Assembly: GCA_037043015.1 (NCBI GenBank)
Contig: CM073322.1
Coordinates: 30,364,864-30,428,863, forward strand
DNA: 64,000 bases
Reading direction: 5' to 3'
From: Bryum argenteum
Taxonomy: Eukaryota > Streptophyta > Bryopsida > Bryales > Bryaceae
Of this stretch, positions 12,024-23,583 are shown in pieces. The position numbers and the translations under genes are program-made. The notes beneath the pieces are model-generated. The model was given only the letters and a program-made list of their open reading frames with translations. It did not search any database and was not told the DNA's origin. The first letter of the stretch is position 1, and each line of letters opens with the position of its first letter.

Positions 12024-12892
12024 AATCACACTATTACACACATCATCTATATGTCCTCTTACACAACATGATGATGTTAGTAATACTAATGATCAATAGA
12101 TCAAAGGATTGTGACAAAATTTCCTCAATTATTTCCACACTTTTCATTATAAACTTGTGGGTTCGGGGTTCCTGCGATGTGGGAGGTGCCAAGATGCTCT
12201 TTCTGACCGGATACCCTTTGTCGGTGTTAATTTGGGAGGTATATCAGAACAGTCATTGCTTTATGTTCTCTTGTATCTTGTCAAAGACTCATTCATACTT
12301 ACTGTACATCAGTGTTTTTTTTCAATTTTTGACTCGAACGGGTGGCAGGCATTGCCTGAGTGATTGTAACTTATCATTTGGCATTTGAGGTAGAATTGTG
12401 CACATTATGCAGCTGGCTCCATAAATTCTGTTTTTTTTTTATTTTTGTAACAAATTCTGACTTCTAAAGGATTTTAAAAAATTCAGAATTGGCGAGTCAT
12501 AAAAAAATTGTGCATGTTTGTTGGCAACCAATTTCTGTCCGAGAAGTGTAACTTGGCTACAAAAGTAAAAATAAGTCTCAGTACGCATGCTAATGTGGTG
12601 CCATCATAGAACCTGCTCAACATGACCTGCAAAACACACAAAAACACTCCGACGCTACAATGAGGACATGAAGAAATAAGTAAGAATCTATGAATCAGAT
12701 TGACACAAGAATTCAGCAAATGCAAAATAGATTCATTGAAAAAGGATTAAGAAAACCGAGTGACAAGTGACTGAAACCGCAATGGAGCTCCTAGCCGCTC
12801 ATGCGATCCAGACCTACAGAGAAAGTGCAAGTCCGCAGCCATGCACAGAAAATGGAAACAAAACGCAAAACTAAACCCAAAATCTGGCTAAA
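12024..12892. other. Intergenic, nothing recognised
   Basis: Short frames on both strands show no domain. AT-rich. Confidence 0.5.
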
Positions 12893-14305
12893 CTATGCCA
12901 TTGTGGAAATGCAGTGGTGCTCAGATGAATGAAGCCACTGCTTGAAACATTCTTCGTAAGGGAACGAGGTCAGACTGTAGACAGTCTGATTATGCATTCC
13001 CACTACCAATCCTAGGAGATCACCATCGAGCTTGTTTCGGACTTTGTCCTTCAAGAAACTGAGAGAGGAAAACGCCCTCTCGTCCTCAACAGAGCCAAGC
13101 ACATGGATGAGTGCTATCTGTGCGAGCTTGATGTATTCAGGAAATGAGGTGCTCAATGCCGAATTGGCATCAAGTCTGCGCCACAACTTAGTGACCGAAT
13201 TCTCCCAAGGCTTGCTGGGATCATGTGTAAGGGGGGGGAGGTTCCATTGCCCATGCAGAGTTTGCAAGCATGGCCATCTTGAAAAGAGGCTGCTCAGACT
13301 CCAGCTTGAATCTGTCTAACACCGGAGGCACTGCCGTGCGTGTCCCATCCTTTTACACGTACCTGGACTCTCCATAGAAGTCCTTCAGCACGGTAAGGTG
13401 CTTCCGGAAGCTAACCTCGCAATCGCCCTGCAGCCAGTACTGCGGGTACACGACCCCCAGAGCATCCACAACCGGAACTGCTGGAAAACGCACCTCCAAC
13501 TCTCTCAAGACCTTCTCTGCAGCATCTGCAAAATCCACCAACATACACAAGCATCATCCATCAACCCTGTCCTTGGATCAAGGTAGCAAAAAAAAGAAAA
13601 ACAATGGAACAAGTGAGAAACTCACTTGTGCACTGTGTCTTGATGTCGTTGACAAGCTCGGCCGGTGAGTCCCGAGTCACTTCGGAACCCTTGTAGAGGG
13701 CTGTCAACTTCTGATCACCAAAAACGAATGCGAGGACACTCTCTGGTAGATTCAGATTGGTCTCCCACTGAAGGGGAATGGATTCATGATTCAGTTGGAG
13801 AAGCATGTTGAAATTGTGGAAATCGTCACGCCTGAAGAAGGTCTCAGAGTTACAGTATAAGGTGAACAATTGTCCACGACAACGCTCAAGAGCTGCGACA
13901 AAGTCACAGATGAACACATTCCGGCTTTGTGTGAAACAAACCAGGGCATCAATAGCCTCCAACAAAGGAAGCATTGCTAACATGCCAAGCAAGGAGTACG
14001 GGTCCCGCATCCTATCGAGGATAGCCTGGCAAAACAGGAAACAGTTAAATCCAAAACCTATAAAAAAAAAAAAAAAAAAAAAACATGCAAACTTAGGGTT
14101 GAGAGAGAGAACTAACCCTGGCTTTTTTGCCGCCCTTCTTCTTCTTCCCATCCTCAAACATTTTCGCCATAACAGGCTTCCATTCGGAAATTAGTCGACG
14201 CATGGGAGCATGACAACTAATCCAACGGGTTTTGACATTTTTCAGTAACTTCAGACCTTTTGTTTCCATTGAATGTGCATATGGGCACATACTAGTACAT
14301 AACAA
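12893..14305 (-). pseudogene. hAT-type transposase remnant, intron-containing
   Basis: Four exons can be followed on the minus strand: 14305-14117, 14025-13626, 13525-13363 and 13311-12893, with GT-AG junctions that keep the frame. Exon 1 has LKLLKNVKTRWISCHAPMRR, the start of the RNase-H-like region of hAT proteins. The last exon has the hAT C-terminal dimerisation motif (FPEYIKLAQIALIHVLGS then VEDERAFSSLSFLKDKVRN). In the last exon a run of eight Cs (13232-13239 on the other strand) shifts the frame between FKMAMLANSAWAMEPP and LTHDPSKPW. The N-terminal zinc finger was not found upstream. It is either a transposon remnant or a former domesticated gene; the frameshift could also be a homopolymer sequencing error. 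Confidence 0.75.
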
Positions 14306-14507
14306 TATATAACAATATACTTATGTTGTTGTTACTGGAAGCCCATTCCAATCATAATTGTTTGTATTGATTAGTTGTAGCAACTATCTATGACATTCAC
14401 AAACTCAACAATACCTAGTCAATAAATTTTCTGATTTATATATGTACTAGCTTGACCAGTGCCAGCCACCGGCACATAAGTTTCAAAATAATTATTGAAA
14501 GCTCTAA

Positions 14508-15013
14508 AGGCATCCTCAATGCAAATGGTAAAAGGGCCCTCTAAAACTAAATCTATCTTTGGACTGGCTCAAAATTAGAAATAGAAATTACCATCATTAA
14601 AAGCGCATTCAAGTAAAGGTGAGATATTTTTAATGAAAAAAAATTGTGAAATTAGCACACATGTGAAATATTCCATTGAAAATACCACATTTTCAAAATT
14701 TAGAGGGAGTGCACCAAATTCCCTCAATATTTCTAGAATTCCCTCTATATTTATAAAATTTAGAGGGAGTGTGAGAGAGTATTTCTATTTTTATGCAAAA
14801 TTTGGTGCACTCCCTCTATGATTTGAAAACGTGGTGTTTTTAATGAGAGATTTCACCTAGGTCCCAATTTCACAAATTTTTTTCGCTGAGAAATATCTCA
14901 CGTTTGTTTACATATGCTTCTAATGATGGTAATTTCAAATTTTTTTATAAAGGCAGTCCAAAGATAACTTTTAATATAGAGGGCCCTTTTTGCCGTGTGC
15001 ATTAAGGATGCCC
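14508..15013. mobile_element. Foldback Tourist/Harbinger-like MITE
   Basis: The element starts AGGCATCCTCAATGCA and ends TGCATTAAGGATGCCC, with TAA on both sides (14505-14507 and 15014-15016) as a 3-bp target duplication. The inverted homology runs over most of its 506 bp: for example GAGGGAGTGCACCAAATT on the left recurs as its complement on the right. TWA duplications and GGGCATCC-type ends fit PIF/Harbinger MITEs. It sits just upstream of the hAT remnant. Confidence 0.8.
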
Positions 15014-15187
15014 TAAGGAGGCTTGGTAGTGAGATGGGATCACCAAAAGAGAAATCGTAACTTATTTGGACTTTTTAATCAATTCAAATGAAGTGGTGAA
15101 ATGGTTCATCAATAAATTCTAAAAGTAATTAAATGTTTGCTATTGTGGCTTGCGAAAAGACAATATGAAGTTTAATGTGGCTAGATA

Positions 15188-15270
15188 CATTTGTCAACCC
15201 TTGAAAGGGTTTTGTGTTAAAAGATTTGTCAACTCTTGAAAGGACAACATTTGTCAACTCTTGAAAGGGT
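15188..15270. repeat. Short tandem repeat
   Basis: Three copies of ATTTGTCAACYCTTGAAAGG separated by short spacers. Confidence 0.8.
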
Positions 15271-15281
15271 TTGCCCTTGTA

Positions 15282-16255
15282 CCTTATTAATAGTCATTGC
15301 AAAAGCCTCCAAGCAAGTTCCATGTGTAAAATGTCATGTTCGGACAGACACACAAAAAACACCCTTCTTCCTTATATAAGAGATATTAGCAAAAATATTC
15401 TTCTAAGGTGAAAGTAGTGTGTGTCGTTCGAATTTTTTTTAAATATTCTTGAAACATTTTAAAATGTTTCAAAACATTTCTCAAAATTGTTTCTAAACGC
15501 AAATCGCAATGTCAAATACACAAGACTTCATAAAAACAATTGAAGATATGATAATGATTTGGGCAATTTAATAATTAAGGATCTTTTTGAAGACCCTTTA
15601 TTTCACTTGCACTTTAACACATAGTGAACAAAAAAGTAGATAGGAGGGAACATAAGTAAAGATAGAAATACTTTTTTTGACTAAGAAAAATGGTATTTGA
15701 CAAAATAATCTATGAGTGACCCTCTAACCCTCGTTATCTTGTTCCAAAATTTCAATCGTGGAATCTTAGAGGGGCTGCCTACATAATGCCAATACTCAAA
15801 GATGAGTGGTTTAAACATGGTACCATTGTTGTCTTCAGAATTTCAAATCAACCATAAAATGGTCGTTTAGGATATTAGGGGATAAACAACCTTGTGAATT
15901 ACTATGAACAGAATATGACAGATATAATAATATCTTAAGCATTATTGTCATTATAGACTTGAACCCTTCTTTATCTTTATCTTGCATGTTATATTCTATA
16001 AATAATTATGTATTGTTACCTCATCTTATCCCTGTAAATAGAAAGTTCTTATATATCTATAACTCATAACATTATCCTAATTTATAATCTCTTATTATTT
16101 GATAGTATTACAAATTATTAGTTTACTATACGGTAAGATAGTTGACACAAATCTAAAATGATAGATATTCTAATTTATCTATTGATAGTTACAAATCTGC
16201 AATCCTTATCACATAAAAAAACATCTACTATGTATCCAATATGTAGAGTTTTCAA
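15282..16255. other. AT-rich intergenic
   Basis: No supported gene, RNA or element ends. Confidence 0.5.
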
Positions 16256-16553
16256 GAAACTTTTTCTACATAGAAAAAAATACCTGCATGAACTAGTGCA
16301 AAAAAAAATTTTGGAATTTTTTTTTTACGTCATAAAAAATATTCAAAGTCTGCTCGGTAGAAAAAAAGGCCCTAGCCCCCCAAAAAAAAAATTCAAATTT
16401 TTTTGAAACTTTTTCTACATATAGAAAAATACTTGCATGAACTAGTGCAAAAAAAAATATGAAAAAAAAAATTACATCGTAAAAAATATTTAAAGTCTGC
16501 TGAGCAGAAAAAAAGGCCCTTGCCTAAAAAAGGCCCTTGCCTAAAAATCTCCA
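16256..16553. repeat. Tandem duplication, two units of about 149 bp
   Basis: The block starting GAAACTTTTTCTACAT at 16256 recurs at 16405, including TGCATGAACTAGTGC, the poly-A tracts, and AAAGTCTGCT followed by AAAAAAAGGCCC. The copies have diverged slightly. Confidence 0.8.
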
Positions 16554-16893
16554 AGAGGTACTTCGGAGTACGCAACTTTAATTCGTCTCGAGATGACCCG
16601 CATTGACAAAGTCCTCCAATCCGATCTACAACGTGGACTTCCTCTCACATGGTCTGCTTTGAAATTTCATAATTGAGCATTCTAGCTGGATGGGGATCGA
16701 CACTCTGCTCTCTTTTGTAGATTGCTTGTAGGCAAGGTAAGGCTGCTCTTGAGTGAATATATTGGTGCTGCTAGCCTGTAGGGTACTTCTGTGGTGAGCT
16801 TGCTGGACGGCCGCCCTGGGGTGCCAACATGAGCCTCGCGACGTAGAGTGATGAGCGGGCGCCTTTGGAGTAGAAAGAGCTGAATCGGGAGAG

Positions 16894-16980
16894 ATGGAGG
16901 AAATTGATGTGCACAAGTTGCCGCGGAAGGAGCTTCTGCAGCTTTGCGCTGAAAATAACATTCGCACGGCGGGAGTCAAG
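16894..16980 (+). CDS. Possible first exon, SAP-like motif
   Basis: A 29-codon frame begins with ATG in a good context (GGAGAGATGG). It reads MEEIDVHKLPRKELLQLC followed by AENNIRTAGVK and then meets a GT donor (AAG|GTAGAG). This wording resembles the first exon of plant proteins with a SAP-like helix-turn-helix (RKELQALCK-type). I could not find a continuing exon downstream, so it may be a captured or orphaned gene fragment. Confidence 0.3.
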
Positions 16981-18234
16981 GTAGAGTACCACTCGGTCAT
17001 TTTGCTTATGTAGCTTTGGTTTGATGTGCTCTTTCTATGATTGTAATTGTCCATCGACCTTTGAAGCACTTCAATTTGCCGGTGGCAATCACTCCTGTGA
17101 TCATTAAAGCTTCAGGAATGTAAATCTCTGGAGAGTGACTGAGGGCAATAGGTGATCGATTGACACCGCACTCAATCTATCAGAAGTCATTGTCATTGTT
17201 CAAGAGGCGATTTAATTATGGTTTGTCCACAATTCAAGACGAGGGTTGCTGGTACTTTACAATCGTTCGAGAATGCTCTGAGTCTACAGAGGAAAAGTTC
17301 CTCATGAGCATGTGAACGAATTATGCTTTTCAAACATATTGAGGACACTCGTGGAATCAAAGCCATGGCCTTATCTGATGTGTGAATTTCTAGTGAGATT
17401 AATTGGAATGATGGCGACAACCTCAGCATAAATGGTGAAAATTGGCATTTCTATGGGAAATGACTATTGTATTCTTTTCTGAGGAAGTACTATGGGGTGG
17501 ATGTTACCGTGGGTTGGAGTCATGCACTGTGGGTGCAAAAATCTACGCAATTCTAAGACTTGAAAAACGTGGAGATGTGTCTCCAACAAAAGAGTCACTA
17601 GGTGAATTTTATGGGCTACCGCAATAAATGCTGTTGTTGTGATCTAAGACAAAGGTGAGGTTTTCTCTCATCTTCAAGTTATAGTGAATGAGTTCTTTAT
17701 AGGTGAGTCATCACTTTTCCAAAAATACTCTGTTAGCCACCCTGCGGTCCTTTGGAGGCAAACTCAATTGCAAATGTCTCAAACCCTAGGAAAGTGTAAT
17801 AAAATCCCAAAGAGCACCAAGTCCAAACTTACATACCGTACGAAGAACAGAGTACTTGCATCCTACATATCATCAAAATTTCAAACCACAAGTTTGATCC
17901 GCAATTGCTGCAACTCTTCAATTCTTCAAACCTTCAAGGCTGCAAACATTCACCACAATTATCTCTGCTCAAGACCCTCAGCCTCTCACACAAGTTCACA
18001 ATGATAATGATTCTATCACTAATCATAAAGGACTTATCGTTGGAAAAGCGCTACCAATTGACACCGAAAAGAAATTCTAACAGTCTTTAGAAAGTTTTAA
18101 ATATTCATGCCGATGAATCTGACTAACCTACGACTTGGCAGTAAGAACCTACGACATCCATACACTAATTCTACAGACTGGAAACATGCTACGTGAATCC
18201 CTTGAGTCCCTTGAGTCCCAGACGCGTAATTAGG
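16981..18234. other. Intergenic, nothing recognised
   Basis: Only short frames without domains. No element ends were seen. Confidence 0.45.
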
Positions 18235-19158
18235 TCAATGAGAATAAAAAGAGTCACTAGCTAGCGGAATTATGAAAGTATATCTGGGGCGGGCGAACTG
18301 GCTTGAACTTTTTCTTGAACTCCTCGTTGAGGTGCCTTCCTTCCAATCTTTCACCATTCTCTTGGAACTCACATCAAAAAGCACTCGAAAAAGGGCACAA
18401 ACGTCCTTGAAATTACCTGCAAAAACATTTGCGCCTTCACTTTCCAGTGCAGTAGCCACCTCAATGGGTGTGGTTGAGTGAGAAACAGTGGAACTCAACT
18501 CACTAGAAGCTTTGCGTAAGCTTTTAATGAGTTGGAACTCCCGCTTCCCAATGCTCTTTTCGCCTCCAAATAGTGTAAGAGTCACGGCGTGTCGCGTCAC
18601 AAACGCCTCACCTCCATCTACTCCACGGTTGGCCAACCATGCCGCCCTCTCTTGGAACCCAGCAGCCTCCTTGCCACAAGCCTTGAAAAAGGCAGCCAAA
18701 ATGAAATCGCAGAAAGCTCTCAGAGTATTGGACATGCCTTGGTGTAAAAACATCTCAGTCACCTCCAACCGCTCCTCCAAACCCTTTGACCTCTTCTCGG
18801 CCTCATCGTAACGGCTCTCCCAACTCTTTGTGACAGTTGCAAACAAGCCCTTCAACTCTGTAATCTCCTTATGTAGCCCATCAATCACATCCTCCCCAGC
18901 TGCCCCTTCCAAGTGCATCGTTTGTTGAGAGGAGAAAGTCTGCACCCTCTCACCAAGTGGGCGCATGATCACATGTGCATCGGGATCAGTAACCAAGCTG
19001 CGCACATCCCCAGAATCAAGCTTAGTGACAACTCCCCTGCTGCTCTGTTGAAAGAACTCCGAGCTCCTATGCTTTTTGGGAGCATCCTCCCGCTTGCGTT
19101 TGGAAGAACTTTCACCACCGCTCTTCTTCTTCCACTCCATCTTAAACGAAGAAGCCAT
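18235..19158 (-). CDS. Hypothetical protein, charged N-terminus and coiled coil
   Basis: A 307-codon intact frame has an ATG at 19158. Residues about 8-32 are very basic (EWKKKSGGESSSKRKREDAPKK), a plausible nuclear-localisation signal. A predicted coiled coil covers about 95-140 (KEITELKGLF, EAEKRSKGLEERLEV). The C-terminal half has mixed helices (FCDFILAAFFKACGKEAAGF; VATALESEGANVFAGNFKDV). No family is recognised. It is long for chance in AT-rich DNA and its codons look protein-like, but the LTR element 195 bases upstream may have cut its promoter. It could be a gag-like protein of an unknown transposon or a lineage-specific gene. Confidence 0.5.
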   Translation of the reverse strand: MASSFKMEWKKKSGGESSSKRKREDAPKKHRSSEFFQQSSRGVVTKLDSGDVRSLVTDPDAHVIMRPLGERVQTFSSQQTMHLEGAAGEDVIDGLHKEITELKGLFATVTKSWESRYDEAEKRSKGLEERLEVTEMFLHQGMSNTLRAFCDFILAAFFKACGKEAAGFQERAAWLANRGVDGGEAFVTRHAVTLTLFGGEKSIGKREFQLIKSLRKASSELSSTVSHSTTPIEVATALESEGANVFAGNFKDVCALFRVLFDVSSKRMVKDWKEGTSTRSSRKSSSQFARPRYTFIIPLASDSFYSH

Positions 19159-19353
19159 GACCTAAAAAAACCAATCCAGTTAGTTAATCTTCAATTGCAA
19201 AAGAAAAGTAAAGCATGTGCATAAATCAACACATAAACCTTAAACCCTAAAAACTGTAAAACAAAACCCTAAACCAACAACAGCAACAAGTCTAATTCTG
19301 ATAAAAAAAACAAAGCGATTGCAAGCACTAACTAATGAAACTTCTTACCTGAG

Positions 19354-19544
19354 TGTTGTGAGCAAGAAGAAAGAGGAAGCAATATATAACTGGTATTGAA
19401 AGATCTTATTGAACCTGTATATGGTTCACATATATATACCCCAGTTAGGGTAGTAATTTTAGATACTTTTACTTAACTCGAACTAACCGGAGAGTAAGAT
19501 CTGCTAGAAGGTTCTAGAAGGTTCCGAGGTCGCTTATCACAACA
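19354..19544 (+). repeat. 5' LTR
   Basis: 191 bp, TGTTGTGA...TCACAACA, with 8-bp inverted ends. Confidence 0.85.
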
Positions 19545-20981
19545 CTCCTCCTCGACTGAGGAACACTTCACAACACTCCTCCTCGAACGATGATCTTCCT
19601 CGTTAAAAACACTTCACAATGTTTTGAAGTGAAAAGAGTAAAGTCATTGTTCGCAATCTAATACACACTAAGTTAAAAGCTGCTATGCTTGATTTTGTCC
19701 GCCACCATAAATGTTGATAACACTGCTTCTTGGAACGCCGCGTGAAACGCTAAAAGTTCTCCTTCTACTAAATTGTCTATTTCTTCCTTGTCCTCCTCGC
19801 AAAGGCAATAGGCGTCCTCTTCAATCTTGTTCCAGCCAATCATCGATGCTAAAATTAGGATGATGTTCGCCATGTTGAAATTCTTCTGTAACGTCCTCCT
19901 AGTTTACTCTCATGTGCATAACAATTAATCTGTAATCCAAGACACTAAAAGTGACCCAACACTTCCAATTCAAAGTGTATAGTTAGTAGGTATTCAATAA
20001 TATACTCCCAGGGTGCCACAACCAGTAATGCCCAAGGTTGGCTTTAGAGCCGGCGGCCAGAAAAGAAGGCATGGGCACCCCTTACAGGGACACGCGTGGG
20101 AGACATTCATGTCTTTATATCCCAGCCTCTTCCTCACTTTTGCAAAGTGGGGCTAGCTTGCATCATGCAACACTTAGGTCTGGCTTCCGCTATGCGCTGG
20201 CAAGGCGTCACTACCCTCACCAATGCTCAAGAACCTCTTCATCATTTCCATACGACGATGGAAAAGTGGATCATTCCATTAGCTCTCAGTCTCGGTAGCT
20301 CATCAGACTCCGAGAGTGAGCTAGGAGCAAACATTGCTCTATCACATTAGAGGGGGAATCCCCCAGGCAATACCATCGCCCGGCCCTCGCAAAACTTGAA
20401 GTTCCGCCTTCCGGCTTGTGAGGTTATCACAATTCAACCAGGATCCGCACATGCAAGAAGACTCACTCATAACATACATTTTAGGTGGGTCCGGACCCCT
20501 CCGACTGATTAGACTGACTTAGACAGTAAAATACGCCCAAGTACAAAACCAAACTAAAGACACGACAATAGGATATGTCTGGTGGTTGGAGGATCATTTC
20601 TTCCAACTACACACGTTGACTGTTGAGTGTTTCCTCCTTTGAATCTTCGAGTGTGTTATCTCTTGGTTGATTTCATTTTCGTACCTGAACACACATAGCA
20701 AGAAACTAGGTACTTCTCTATAGTTAGGCCATATAACTAATTTAATAATAATGTTTCTACTTGCATGTAAAGTATAGTGCATCATAAGCATATTAAAGAA
20801 TAATAATAATATAAAAATGAAGGTGAGAAATTCGAGCCTGATTGAAACTCTATCATGCATGCGTTGTGCAATGATGTCCCTTGGTCTTTGTACCCTATGC
20901 AAGCTCTCTCCAAAAATTGTAGAAAAGCAAAGAGAAAACTAAAATCAAACTCTCGGCTGATAGAGTCTCGTGCTGATAACG
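19545..20981 (+). other. Interior of the short LTR element
   Basis: It holds short frames only. One of 84 codons (20096-20350) starts MGDIHVFISQPLPHFCK and is not recognised. Cargo or decayed coding sequence is equally possible. Confidence 0.4.
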
Positions 20982-21187
20982 TGTTGTGAGCAAGAAGAAA
21001 GAGGAAGCAATATATAACTGGTATTGAAAGATCTTATTGAACCTGTATATGGTTCACATATATATATACCCCAGTTAGGGTAGTAATTTTAGATACTTTT
21101 ACTTTAGACTTTTACTTAACTCGAACTAACCGGAGAGTAAGATCTGCTAGAAGGTTCTAGAAGGTTCCGAGGTCGCTTATTACAACA
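20982..21187 (+). repeat. 3' LTR
   Basis: 206 bp, TGTTGTGA...TTACAACA. It is near-identical to the 5' copy apart from a TA repeat extension and a 13-bp duplication in the TTTACTT tract. Confidence 0.85.
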
Positions 21188-21239
21188 CTCAGCACCGCAA
21201 GATAGACACCTCATTTGCATGGAACATTTCTAGAAGAAG

Positions 21240-21283
<44 letters not shown>

Positions 21284-22737
21284 AAAAGAAAAAAAAGAGA
21301 TGGCTTTTATGATTTGTACAAATGGTACAAAACAAACATTTTTTTGACTATGAATAGTAAGAAGAACACCACGAACATCATGGTTATCACATTGGACAAG
21401 TTACTATTCATCACATTGGAAACATTGGACAAGTTTCATTTATCACCCCTCAGATTGATCTAATTATGAAGCCGAGATTTAAAGTCGTCCAAAGTGTTCA
21501 ATGTAAATTAATAGTAAATTGTTCAATGTGACAACCATGGCATGAAGCGGTCATGGAGTTTATGGTTGTCTTGCAATAAAAAATTTGTTCAACATTCTAT
21601 CTATTTCTTTCTCTTGATATAACAACACTAACTTAGGATGTCTTAGTACTAGGGTTCTTTTGTTCAATTTCTAGCTCCGATGCGTTCGTGGACAAGCTTT
21701 TCAAGTATTGAGACTTTGTGAAACATCTGTGAAGGTATTAATACTTTCACTTGTTTAAGTATTAAGATTTAGATGAAATATTAAGTTGTTACTCATACAA
21801 TTAACATCTTTGTTAAAAAACATATATCTGCATTGTCCTATATAGTTTATCACATAGGCGGTGGTCTTCATTCTACTCGTTTGGATGAGTTTGCAGTCAC
21901 ACTTGCAATTGAAAGTCCAAAAAGGTGATATGTTAACCATTATCAATGCAAGACAAGGTAAATGTTATTATAAAGACCAAGTAGGGATAAACGCCAAATG
22001 AACTCGGTTGTCATTACCCAAAGTAATCAAAGAGTAAGAGTATAAATGTCAACTCTTACCTCATACTTTATAGCAACATCGTACACATGTACGATTTTAT
22101 CTTGTTCCAAAGTCTCTAGAACTCCCAAACACATCACGAGATCGTCAATCGAAATATATATTTTCCATAAGTAGAATCTAACATATTGGTGACCTTGTGC
22201 AAGGTTACTGAAGTACAAGGAATATTCTTATACGTCTAGATTTTGACTATGTACTTCTACCTAAAATTACACATACTTACATATGATTTTTTGTACTTAT
22301 AGTAAATTGCAAATACTCCAAAAGTATGAAAAATGCATACATGTGGAAGATTCCTAGAACAAATCCAACATATTCTCCGTACTCTTATAACCATGATCAA
22401 CCTTGTGAGTCCATCATGTAGTACAAAAAACAAAGCATGCATAGCAAAAGTCCAAATTGATTGCATCATGTCGTGTCTAGTGCTAGTTTGGTGCTATTTG
22501 AAGTATTAGTGGTCAAAAAGAAAGAAAAAATAAGTCCACCACAGGGTCACTATAGGAGGATAATGTATTAAAGTTTTCAATATGCTTTGATAGACATTTT
22601 GGGTAATTGGGCCCAATGAGAATCAAGCAGGGCGCTACTCTCAGTGAAGCTTCCAATGTTCCATGGTCCCTAGAAGTTTCAGTTTTTTAGGACTTTCAAA
22701 TTTTTAGAAGTTTCATTTTTTAAGGAGTTTTCATTCA
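21188..22737. other. Intergenic with a long A tract
   Basis: No supported gene. There is a nearly pure run of about 40 As (21240-21281) followed by AAAAAGAAAAA-type sequence. Confidence 0.5.
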
Positions 22738-23094
22738 TTAACCCTTAATTGACATCCTTGTTTTCCACAATTTGTAAAAAAATCGACCTCATTGTCTTTC
22801 ATCCCAATTTCATCATAGATAATGAAACAATTTTGAAAATCCGACACGGTGAAGGCCAAGATAACTTACTTATGTAATCAACGCAAAAAAAAATCGATCC
22901 CATCGAGTAAGATCTCAAAAAATGGCACCGTTGAGAATTTGATGATTTGGTTGAGAATTGGGGAGGTTTGGTGAGCATCTGCCCCTGCCTCGCGAAGGCT
23001 AAACCAAGAAAGCAAGAAGTTGCCCTTGTCAGCGAGTTCGACGTTGGGCGTGTCGTGAAGGGTGTGGGTCTCCTTGAAGGGAGGCGCCCCCAAC

Positions 23095-23295
23095 GTCGGC
23101 AAGCCGGGACCGATGCCCAGCGGCGCGGCAGTTAGCCCGGCAGGGCTCCCGCCCGGTAGCCGGGGCACCGAGGCCGATGCCCACCGGCGAGGCAACCCGC
23201 CCGGCAGGTCGCCCGCCCGGCACGCAAGGCGCTGGGGCGGAAGCCCATCGGCTGACCGGCAAGCCGCCCGCCCGGCAAGGCAGAGGCCCGACTGC
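23095..23295. repeat. GC-rich tandem repeat, about three 66-bp units
   Basis: Units share CCGATGCCCA or a close variant, then CGGCG, then CCGCCCGGCA. GC content is far above that of the surrounding element, so it may be an insertion within the piggyBac relic or a later expansion. Confidence 0.65.
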
Positions 23296-23583
23296 TCTAG
23301 CCTCCGATTCCAGGAAGTCCAGGGGCTTTTTTTGCACAAGCTTGGCTCGTTGCAAAGTGCTTGTGAGCCCAAACTTGGGCTTGTTTACACATTCTCACAC
23401 AAAAAATATGCATTTCATCACACAAATTTCTAAATACTCCAATCTTAGGAATTGAACCTAAGGAGCCACCCATAATGTGGCATTGGACCCCTAGTCCCCC
23501 CACATTCTAAACATTGAAATATGTGCACAATCAAACACCTAAGCTAAAACAAAAATGTAGATTACAAAAAACATATAAATACA

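Larger units (their letters stand above)
19354..21187 (+). mobile_element. Short LTR retroelement without pol (TRIM/LARD-like)
   Basis: Two direct repeats, 191 and 206 bp, both begin TGTTGTGAGCAAGAAG and end in YACAACA, enclosing about 1.4 kb. The repeats differ by a 2-bp and a 13-bp insertion and a few substitutions. The 3' copy is preceded by CTCGTGCTGATAACG, a junction motif also seen at 62593-62607. Flanks read CTGAG on the left and CTCAG on the right, an imperfect 5-bp target duplication. The interior has no protease, reverse transcriptase or integrase, so it must have moved with proteins from elsewhere. Confidence 0.8.

Noticed and set aside
22878-23433. Frames of 92-164 codons on both strands in the GC-rich repeat
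   Set aside because: They are translations of the 66-bp tandem repeat in several frames, so coding meaning is unlikely.
23436-23465. TAGGTTCAATTCCTA on the minus strand, tRNA-like
   Set aside because: No cloverleaf can be built from the neighbouring bases.
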